NCBI GenBank assembly: GCA_013423325.1
Contig: BLJB01000333.1
Coordinates: 1-64,000 of the forward strand
DNA length: 64,000 bases
From: Usnea hakonensis
Taxonomy: Eukaryota > Ascomycota > Lecanoromycetes > Lecanorales > Parmeliaceae
Direction: 5' to 3'
Under the pieces are notes generated by a model, which was not told the origin of the DNA, did no database searches, and worked only from the letters and a program-made list of their open reading frames with translations. The position numbers were made by a program, and so were the translations under genes. Within the stretch, counting starts at the first letter, position 1; each line of letters opens with the position of its first letter. Positions 56,101 to 64,000 of the stretch are shown here, piece after piece.

Positions 56101-57356
56101 AGTATCTGTTGGTCGAGCCAGACAATCTTCCGCGAACGAGGGGGCAGAGGCGCCTTCGGAAGGCCAAGAAGCAAGGATCCTGGAGCGATCTGAATTATCT
56201 TTCGATTGGGTCCGTGCAGAGCTCGGGTTATCCTTGCGGGCAGAAGAGGTGCTAGACTCCTCAATGATGACGGTGGAATCACTGATCTTTTCATTGCCCG
56301 TCGACCGGGAATTGAGTGCTCTCAAATTTGCGACTCCCTGACTCCAGAGATCAGAAGCAAGAGCAGACCCTCGCCCACATTTTCGATCGCTCCCCGAGAG
56401 CGGCGGAAAGCCATCTGCGGAACGACGTTGACTAGGTGAATACAAAAAGGGATCATCTCCAGGTCCCCAAACCTCTTCAAGAGCGGGTTTTGAGAGGCTG
56501 CTCTTGTGGATAGTACCTTTGTGGAGATCTGAATGCTCATATTTCTCGCCATTGTCTCTCTCCCGGGGTTTTTCGGCGGCCATGGCAGGATGGGAGTGGT
56601 TGAACGGGAACACAGAAATCTTTTGAGACGAACAAAATCATGCTTACCGTATTGTACGTTTGAGGCAGGAACTCCTGGGCGTCCGGCGCTATCCAATCCG
56701 GCGCGTTGGGATTATACTGTTTCGAAGATGCAGTCGTGGAGGAGACAGACGAGGAAGGCACGCTGGGAGCTGTAGTGGCTCAGCACCAATGTCTTCGAAA
56801 GGTTCGAGTCTTGTTTTACCTGGGGTAAGGGTTCTGGGTTTAAAAGGCGCAGCGCTGGCCGCTTTTGGGGAAAGACCTATTGTCTTCGCTGTAGCATGAC
56901 TGCCATTTACAGCAAGAGATGAGGGTGTAAAGCTCGGTGAAGCAACATTGAAACGCTTCTTGACGCTGGACAAGGGCTAGTGAGTAACTTCAGCAAGGAG
57001 AGGATTCGGCAATATGCACCTTTCAACTTGACTATTAGGCTGTGATTTGACAGGATCATGATTGAACGCACACCCTTCGAGTTGCATCAGCGGCTTGTCT
57101 TGAAATCCACAAATCAGGAAGCGGCCACCTTTATCCTCATAGCGGCAGTGGCCATATATTGTCACGTTCCTACAGAGCGTGTCTTTTGCATTTTCTTTCT
57201 CCCGGCACCTGAATCAGCCGAGTTCTTCCTCCCAGTCTGAAACTGCAACTTGCGCCTCGAATGGAAGAAATTCCCACTCTTACCACGCCCTTTCGGTCTG
57301 GGAGATGATTCAAGCCGCCGCGCATCCTCCAGCGGGCCTTTTGCCAACATTGCCAT
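53168..57356 (-). CDS. PAN3: PAN2-PAN3 deadenylase subunit PAN3, enlarged
   Basis: Eight exons: 57356-57284, 57194-57129, 57074-57020, 56965-56820, 56769-56648, about 56559-54492, 54423-54268 and 54207-53168, about 1240 aa. PAN3 recruits the PAN2 nuclease to poly(A)-binding protein for mRNA poly(A) trimming. In order: PRPKGRENAKDTLCRNVTIYGHC and CAFNHD form the CCCH zinc finger (split by intron 2); a PAM2 motif KQYNPNAPDWIAP; then about 600 disordered residues; YSPLEPHREPS..FIPEDIR; the pseudokinase (STIYKAVSAKDGRTYCLRRIH) and the C-terminal coiled coil and knob (LGTNN-like AVGTNNMLNF, to WQELMRRS). PAN3 is normally about 600-700 aa, so exon 6 is a large insertion; it contains two in-frame tandem duplications. 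The acceptor of exon 6 is uncertain (56559 or nearby AG sites in phase). Confidence 0.9.
55345..55497. repeat. Tandem duplication of 75/78 bp inside PAN3
   Basis: Two adjacent, nearly identical units (55345-55419 and 55420-55497), each beginning GGGAGTGACGTGCGTAAAGG. They differ by a few bases and one in-frame triplet. They encode the repeated PREPKAMRxSKESSSAV/RSFTHVTP unit. Confidence 0.9.
55968..56140. repeat. Second, older tandem duplication inside PAN3
   Basis: Two diverged copies of a unit of about 84-89 bp (start GCAGGCTT.TTATGCTC), encoding the repeated EDCLxRxT..AASALDxTPEHxKPA segment. Divergence is greater than in the 55.4-kb pair, so it is older. Confidence 0.75.
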
Positions 57357-57822
57357 CCTGCCGTATGCGAGCTCTAGTATTCAGGCATTTTAAGTGAGGA
57401 CGTATAGAAGCACTTTTGAACCAGTTAGTCATAAGCTTTAGCATGCGAGAAATTCACGTCCCTCATCCCAGTAGATCTGTGAGATCTAGCTCCAAGCTGG
57501 GTATATGATTGGTGAGATCGCAAGGTCGATTGGAAGCAAATGGAATTCGATGGGCGAGGACTTTATAACTAGATGTGCGCAGCTCGAAGCCCAACTTCAA
57601 AACGGGTGTGAAGGGCTGTGACAATAGGCAAAAAATAAAGACAAAGAGTTGAGAATAAGTATAAGTAAGTATTATCTTTGGTTGCTGGAAAATGGAATAA
57701 AATGGAGCTGATATCCCGCATTGGGGCCGAGAATTTAATGCACGGGCCAACTGTGAAGCTTCCTCACACCACAAGCCTGCATTAAGACATTAACATAATA
57801 TTTCATGTAGTTGTACACTGCC
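57357..57822. promoter_or_regulatory. Divergent promoter PAN3 / UBX gene
   Basis: 466 bp between start codons of divergently transcribed genes. No gene and no clear TATA box is seen. Confidence 0.5.
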
Positions 57823-59410
57823 ATGTCCAATCAAGACTTTGACGCTATGCAGCTCAATGAGAGCCAGCAGCTGGCCTTGGGGACTTATACATCCGTCACA
57901 AACCAGGAACCTTCTGCTGCTGTCCCCCTCCTGCAGAGATCCGAGTGGAACGTTCAGGTACAGCACAGTTCATATTGCGCTCGACAGACATTGAAAGGCC
58001 AAGGCTAATACGGTGGGTCAGATCGCTATCGCCAAGTTCTTCGATGGCGAAGCCCCAGACCCAGTCGCCGAAGCTCGCGCTTCTTTGCCATCCACCACTC
58101 CTCCACCGCCGCCCATAAGGCGCGAAACTTTGCTGAATGGCTCCTCCTCCTTTTCGAGGTCTCCTGTATCCCCTCCCCGAGAGCCCGCACCACGAATAGT
58201 ACCTCAGTCCGAAAGTCAGAAAAGTTACCGACCTCCTTTACTGCTCTCTATCCTATTCACCCCATTCAATATTCTCTTTCGTTTACTGAACGGATCTTTG
58301 TCGTTGTTCGGATACCTGTTCCCGTTCCTTCCACGACTGCTCCCGGCTATATCCAGGGGCGCTGCTCCAGCGAGGTCCAGAACTGGTCGAAGACCACTGA
58401 ACCCTAGGGACACAGCAGCCCGATTTGCAAGAGAATTTGAAGAAGAATACGGTACTCATGAACTGCCGTTCTACGACGGTGGATATGCTCAGGCATACGA
58501 TTTGGCAAAGAAAGAGCTCAGATTTTTAATGGTGGTGCTGTTCTCTCCAGAACATGACGACATGTCAACGTTTGTGCGAGAGACTTTGCTATCGCAAGAA
58601 TTGGTTCACTACGTAAGGGATCCTCGGAACAAGATCATCTTATGGGCAGGAAATGTTCAAGACTCCGAGGCTTATCAAGTGTCGAATGCTCTCAACTGTA
58701 GCAAATTTCCCTTTGCCGCCTTGATTGTACAAACTCCACAAGATTCATCCACTTCCATGTCAACTATAGCCCGAATTACAGGTCTGCAGCCAGCGTCCGC
58801 GTTTGTTGCCAAATTACGGACAGCCACCGCTCAACATTCTGCCGCTTTGGATCGAGTGCGAGCTACAAGGAATGAGCAGCAAGCTACCAGGAATCTACGA
58901 GAAGAACAGAATAGTGCATATGAACGATCTTTAGCTCAAGACCGAGCACGGGCAAGGCAGAGACGTGAGGCGGAAGCGGCATTGGCTAGGGCCGAGCAGG
59001 AGGAAAGAGCGAAAGCAGATGCGGAAGAGCGTGAAATTCAGAAAGCGGAACAATGGAAGCGATGGAGGGCTCGATCGATACTAGCAGAACCCGGTCAGGA
59101 TGTAAAGGACGTCGCCCGAGTCAGCATACGATTAACGTCTGGTGAGCGGGTCATTCGCAGGTTTGCTGGGAACGCCAGCATGGAAGAGCTTTACGCATTC
59201 GTCGAATGCTTCGATGTCCTTAGGGCTGGAGAGGACCTTTCCGCAGCTACGGAACCTACAGGACATAAGCACAACTACAATTTTTGTCTCGTGTCCCCAA
59301 TGCCTCGAACTGTGTACGACATCGAGGGTGGTGGTACCGTGGCGGGCAGATTGGGAAGAAGTGGCAACCTAATAGTGGAGTCGATCAATGATGAAGACGA
59401 AGAGGCATGA
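57823..59410 (+). CDS. UBX/UAS domain ERAD factor (FAF2/Ubx2-like)
   Basis: Two exons, 57823-57957 and 58022-59410 (64-nt intron GTACAG..GGTCAG), encode 507 aa. Family members sit in the ER membrane by a hairpin and recruit Cdc48/p97 to ubiquitinated ERAD substrates. The N-terminal 55 residues resemble a UBA domain (LQRSEWNVQIAIAKFFDG). A hydrophobic hairpin follows at about 108-140 (LLLSILFTPFNILFRLLNG). Next is the thioredoxin-like UAS domain (ELRFLMVVLFSPEHDD to IARITGLQP). A long Arg/Glu/Ala coiled coil precedes the C-terminal UBX domain (VSIRLTSGERVIRRFAGNAS), with a TVYDIEGGG segment near the end. In the UBX loop the usual FPR-type motif appears as MPR. The domain order matches FAF2/ETEA and fungal Ucp10. 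Confidence 0.92.
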
Positions 59411-60095
59411 ATACCGACACTCTTGCATGGCTGGAGGTTGTGAAGGGCATTTAGCGAGCGAATAGCAACATCATCTACGGTTTTGTATACTAAAGTGGAC
59501 CAATAGAAGGTACTGTCCGAGAGTAATGAAGCTATAGAACATCGCAAAAGCGCTCATATATTTTATGGTATACAGGAAGCTGAGAGAGAACTCTCTGCAA
59601 TAAAAAGAGTCATCTGATGGGGAAACGTCTTCAATGTGTAATCGGTAAAGTAAGCATTCGTATCATACTCCATATCGAGAACACGTCTGCGCTGACGAAT
59701 GCATCTTCGAGGCAAGAAAAAGAGGCTGTGCTCTTGGCAACCATCAGCAGGAGATTTGTCCTTCTAACCGTGGTCAATTATTCATACAAGACGATTTCCC
59801 CTTCTGTCTCTCTTCTAATCTTACAATAATAATATATCTGGATTGGCGGCACACTTTGGTATACCTAGGTACCTATTTCTAACACTCAAGTTCAACCAGG
59901 CTCCCGGGGAGAGAGACATCGGACATAAAGCAAGGTACGCTTATCGCCGAGAACCTTAAAAGGTTATTGGCCGCCGTTGGTAAGGCTGAGTGCTGATCCA
60001 GCTCCGATTTTAAAGTACGTACCTTACTTGTGGTCCACGTTCCACAACATGCCCATACTCACACCTTGGGCAGCAAGCACACAGAGTGATTCAAG
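59411..60095. other. Intergenic region
   Basis: 685 bp without a supportable gene. A GTACCTTAC motif lies at about 60019-60027, close to the start of the downstream GAT-domain gene. Confidence 0.45.
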
Positions 60096-61640
60096 ATGCA
60101 CAAACGTTTTTTGAATTCGATCGCGAGGCGTCCGAGTAGGGTTCCGCCGAATGGTTTCCCACATGATCAAGAATAGCTGCTAATCTCGCAAGAAGGTCAG
60201 GAGTCCGAAAAGGTGATCCCTGATGGAGATTCACCAGAAGCCAGTCTTTCTAGAGGTGTGGTCAGTGCTATCAGCGCCCTAGACAGAGCAGAGACCATCG
60301 TCGTACTGACTATTTTTCAAAGAGACTGTTTTGTGAATCTGGGGGCCCAAATAATCAGGTATGGCATCGCATGCCAAGTCTCACCAAAAATGATCGCTCA
60401 CTGATGCTGAAACAAGGGAGAAGAAGTATTGCATCTACCCGTCATTGTCGATGCCGCCGAGTCAAGTCCAAGGGCCGCATCAGAAGCTGCCCTTCGAATA
60501 CGAAAGTTTCTCTCCAAGGAAAATTACCAGCGGGCCTACGTACAGTACAATGCGATCATGTTGGTACGAATACTGGCAGACAATCCCGGCAAAAGTTTCA
60601 CCAAGAACATCGATCAGAAATTTGTGGCCACAGTGAAGGAGTTGTTACGAGATGGAAGGGATATGAGCGTACAGCAGATTTTGAGGGAGACTCTAGACGC
60701 CTTCGAGGAGCATAAGGCTAATGATGAGACGCTGGCTTCATTGACAGAGATGTGGAAGAAAGAGAAGGAGAAAATGGGCAAACGAAATGGTGCAGCAGTA
60801 CGTATAGGCGAACCTATACGCGGCCCTGGTTACCAACATGCGTTACAGCAGCCAATGCAGCAGAACATAATGGCGCCAAGAAACTCCAACCCGCAGGATC
60901 AGCAGAACTATTTTGCTCGAAACCATAAACCAAGAGGTCTACCTCCGCCAGCGGAATTAGCCCAGCGGGTCGAAGAAGCCAAAACCTCCGCCAAACTCCT
61001 TTCGCAGGTTGTCCAATCAACACCACCGAACGAAGTCATCGGAAACGAGCTGATTAAGGAATTCGTAGAGCGGTGTCAATCTGCAACACGATCCATGCAG
61101 GACTATATCCACTCGGACAGTCCAGCACCGGATGAGGACACCCTCCTGACTTTGATCGAGACAAATGACCAGCTAGCAACAGCAATATCGAAACATCAAC
61201 GGGCGTTGCTTCAAGCGAGGCGTTCCACGGGTGTTTCGCCCTCGTCTACTGCCCCGGGCCCATACGAGGCTCCATCCGCGCCTTCGGCTGCTGAAAGTGA
61301 AGCTCGGACTGGGCTTTTCACGCCTCCACCCGGGCCTCCACCTCGAAAGCAGCTCCCTCGATCCGAGGATCAGAACCCATTCGGTGACCAACACGAAGAT
61401 CACGGCTCCTGGGGTGATGGTCAAGCGTCCGTTGCTCCCCCAAGCTTCGGTCTACCTCCATCCAACGTGCCACAAGAGAAGCAGCAGCCAACATTTTCTC
61501 GCCCGGGGCCTCAAGCTACGTCAAGCTATACTGACCGGCAGAATGCGTCACCGAACAATGTGACTATGTACGGAGCGGGTACGCATGACGAGGCGCCAGA
61601 GCCTCAGCAAACAAGGCAGCCCGTGCAGTATCGCTTTTGA
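60096..61640 (+). CDS. VHS/GAT-domain trafficking adaptor
   Basis: Exons 60096-60153, 60193-60260, 60323-60358 and 60417-61640 give 461 aa. The N-terminal half is a VHS/ENTH-like helical domain (VIVDAAESSPRAASEAALRI, AIMLVRILADNPGKSFTKNI, GRDMSVQQILRETL). A GAT-like three-helix region follows at about 250-330 (NELIKEFVERCQSATRSMQDYI, TNDQLATAISKHQRALLQARR). GAT domains bind ubiquitin and Arf GTPases in Golgi-endosome sorting. The tail is Pro/Gln-rich and disordered. Exon 3 is only 36 nt (RLFCESGGPNNQ). Intron 1 as drawn is only 39 nt, though with a good TGCTAAT branch site; a 59-nt alternative (GTTCCG donor, GGTCAG acceptor) would remove six codons. The start ATG at 60096 fits the family's basic N-terminus. 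Confidence 0.85.
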
Positions 61641-62220
61641 GTGTGATGAGTGGAAGAATGTTGTCATTCAGCGCTGCGGATGTAGAAAAGGACGGGGATT
61701 TTGGCGGCTAGATACCATGTTTGCATTGTCCATATCCAGATGATACCCAGGAACATCCTCATGTCAATAGTGAATGATCAAATTGCACTTGAACGTACAC
61801 TTCGAGCCGTGATTTCCATGCTTCAGAAATTGGCGCGAAAACTTGCCCCACCAAGGTGTGGCCGGAGGCATTTAAGCTGTATTAGGTTCGATTCCTAATG
61901 GCGCTGGTACAATGGTGTAATGGTTTAGTTGTCTTTTCTCAAGGTAGAAGATTCAAATAACAAAGTTATTCGAACCTTCTTATCTAGCTTTGCAGAATAA
62001 TAGCAGCAATGTAACCGTCTCCCAGAGTCTCTCCTTGGAAAAAAAGGCACGAGGGACATGACGGTCAAAATATATGTCGTTCCTGCCGTCAGTGTATCGT
62101 AGAACACCCCTACTCTAATGCATGCACGCATGCATCTTCTCAGAGCTCTGGTAGCCGATCATTTCCTACAAATGCTATAGAGCAGAGTCTCCAACACACA
62201 TTGGAGAAACTTTCGCTGCA
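61641..62220. other. Intergenic region with tRNA-like pieces
   Basis: No protein gene. TTAGG-TTCGATT-CCTAA at 61883-61899 is a perfect T-arm with a B-box sequence. Directly after it comes TGGTGTAATGGTTTAG (about 61913-61928), which resembles a tRNA A-box/D-arm. Neither folds with its flanks into a full cloverleaf by eye, so they look like tRNA relics. Confidence 0.35.
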
Positions 62221-63873
62221 ATGGCCTCTCCATCCCACCATGAATGCTCGTCGGAGGAAGAAGCTCCTTTCCTGGTCCACGGCCCTTCTCTCGTCGAACG
62301 AACAACCTCTCCAACCAACCCGTCACCCCGGGATATCCCAGATGTCATACCCCAAATGCAGAATTTCGAGATCATTGACGTCCCAGACGTCCCAGGCATA
62401 AAGCCTCGACTTTACGTCTCTCACTTCCTGTCCACATGGAACTCTCGTGTTTTCGAATTTGGTGCCGTACTGTTTTTGGCCCGAATCTTCCCTGGTACCC
62501 TTTTACCACCGTCAATATACGCACTTGTGCGTGCTGCATCTGCCATTTGCTTTGCGCCGTTGGTTGGGCGGTACGTCGATCATGGAGATCGTCTCAAGGT
62601 CGTAAGACTCTCGATCGTTGGTCAACGAATGGCTGTGATACTATCATGCTTGGGCCTTTGGGCTCTATCTATCTGGGTTTCCGGCTTTCCAAGCCTCAGG
62701 CCTTTGCTTATAGCTTTACTAGCTATCCTGGCTTGTGTGGAGAAGCTCTGCTCAATCATGAATCTCATAGCGATCGAGCGGGACTGGGTTGTCATAGTAG
62801 CAGAGAACTCTCATTACGGACTAGAAGTCCTGAACTCTCAGATGCGCCGCATTGACCTAATATGCAAGCTCGTTGGCCCTCTCGCTATAGCTTTGGTGGA
62901 TGCATATTCTACAACAATAGCGATTGTGACTGTTCTAGGCATGAACGCTCTCTCAGTACCGATAGAATACTTCGCTGTTGCAACCGTCTACAGCAAGATA
63001 TCAGCGCTCCAGGCACGTCCTGATGTCTCGACCAATGTCGATGTTTCATCTGCTACGTCAGAAGTACCTGGAGCATGGCGGCTTGGATCACTCTGTGTGA
63101 CCCAAACTCAGTCTATCTACTACGGAATTGCTAATTACGTTCGCCACCAGGTCTTCCTTCCATCAATAGCGCTCTGTCTCCTCTACTTCACTGTGCTGTC
63201 ATTTTCTGGACAAATGGTGACATATCTTCTCTCCGTAGGTCTATCCTCTGCGCAGGTTGGCGTTCTGAGAACATTGTCGACTGCTATTGAGCTCTCTGCA
63301 ACATGGCTTGCGCCAATAGCCATGAATAGAGTCGGTCCACTTCGAGGGGGGCTATGGTTCATCAATTGGCAAATGTCGTGCCTTGCGGGAGCGATTGCCT
63401 TGTTTTGGGTAGGATGGACACCTTCAGTCGCTGCTTTAGCACTGGTAATTGGAGTGATATTCAGTCGGGTTGGACTTTGGGGGTTTGATTTGTGCGTACA
63501 GATCACCATCCAGGAGGTACAAGTCGCCATCACCGCTCACGATTGGAAGCTGTACTGATGCGCGCCATCTCTCCAGGGGGTCGACGCTGGCTCAAGAGGA
63601 TCCTTCTCCTCTCTTGAAGCTTCTTTTCAAAATCTCTTCGAGCTCTGCTCGTATGCAACGACAGTTGCTTTCTTCCACCCGGAGCAATTCAAGTATCCCG
63701 TGACAATGAGCGTTGTGGCCGTTCTTGTAGCGGGTGGTCTGTACGCAAAGTTTGTGCGAGACAACAGAGGTCATCTGATACATTTTTCAAAATGTATTGG
63801 GGGAAAGAAAGGCGCACGACAACAAGGGCGGAGACAGAGAGGATACATGAACCTGTTGGAACATCCAGGATAG
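62221..63873 (+). CDS. Ferroportin-like (SLC40A) metal exporter
   Basis: Two exons, 62221-63516 and 63577-63873 (60-nt intron GTACAA..CTCCAG), encode 530 aa. The family exports Fe2+ and other metals, in animals across the plasma membrane and in plants also into vacuoles. The opening LYVSHFLSTWNSRVFEFGAVLFLA is the most conserved ferroportin block (first membrane helix with the Asp/Asn metal-site region), followed by ALVRAASAICFAPLVGRYVD and RLKVVRLSIVGQR. About ten hydrophobic spans are visible, with a hydrophilic loop near residues 260-285. The C-terminal exon restores EGVDAGSRGSFSSLEASFQNLFEL, a helix conserved at this site. The N-terminus is an acidic/Ser-rich cytosolic tail. Direction and metal are inferred from family only. 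Confidence 0.9.
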
Positions 63874-64000
63874 ACTAGTCTTCGACTAAGAACGTTGGTC
63901 TGAAACCCTTTCCCAAAGACACTTCGCCGTCCCTGGGATTTGCTACGAAATCAGGCCTTCGAAAAGCCGCCTTTCATGTGATTCATATCCAACACTCCTG
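63874..64000. other. Window end, no gene seen
   Basis: Only the 3' flank of the ferroportin-like gene is present. Confidence 0.5.

Noticed and set aside
15011..63873. A single iron-handling gene cluster (two reductases plus ferroportin)
   Set aside because: More than 38 kb and about twelve unrelated genes separate the ferroportin homologue from the reductases.

Overview
This window is nuclear DNA of a filamentous ascomycete. The coding genes are split by many short GT-AG introns, mostly 47-100 nt and several with a TGCTAA-type branch site. The gene set is fungal: PAN3, RSE1, LSM7, MSS51, Zn2Cys6 and GH55/GH31 genes, and ferric reductases. The left end is an extremely AT- and TpA-rich block, as left by repeat-induced point mutation (RIP). 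Placement in Leotiomycetes is only my impression from protein style. No phage, plasmid, CRISPR or bacterial-type operon structure is visible. Exon joins were worked out by hand from splice signals. In every multi-exon gene the exons add up to a whole number of codons.

Layout. 1-1620: AT-rich relic ending in nested inverted repeats. 1780-2985(-): F-box protein. 4715-5757(-): unknown coiled-coil protein. 5.8-6.6 kb: degenerate repeats. 7134-9657(-): secreted GH55 glucanase. 11680-13160(-): PLP aminotransferase. 15011-17309(+): ferric reductase A. 18091-20909(+): large conserved DUF8004-like protein. 22456-24297(+): ferric reductase B. 24707-25274(-): LSM7. 26161-28513(+): protein with a mid-chain Zn2Cys6 cluster. 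29379-30716(+): nitrilase. 31469-33323(-): sulfite oxidase. 34026-35302(+): GT8 glycosyltransferase. 36568-39370(-): GH31 alpha-glucosidase. 41141-42861(-): dihydropyrimidinase. 43280-45364(-): J-domain protein. 46566-50594(-): RSE1. 50853-52436(+): MSS51. 53168-57356(-): PAN3, greatly enlarged. 57823-59410(+): UBX/UAS ERAD factor. 60096-61640(+): VHS/GAT-type adaptor. 62221-63873(+): ferroportin-like transporter.

The genes do not form one pathway. Themes are iron handling (two unlike ferric reductases and a ferroportin homologue), RNA metabolism (LSM7, RSE1, PAN3, MSS51), extracellular glycan breakdown (GH55, GH31) and small-molecule nitrogen/sulfur metabolism (aminotransferase, nitrilase, sulfite oxidase, dihydropyrimidinase). 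Several neighbours share short divergent promoters (RSE1/MSS51 258 bp, PAN3/UBX 466 bp, sulfite oxidase/GT8 about 0.7 kb).

I did not find a clearly new multi-gene system. The most unusual item is PAN3: about 600 residues of low-complexity sequence, still expanding by tandem duplication, sit between its PABP-binding motif and its pseudokinase. Other points of interest are a GC-AG intron and tiny exons in otherwise intact genes, an orphan coding-like tail at 28.8-28.9 kb, and a repeated 9-bp intergenic motif (TACGGAGTA).
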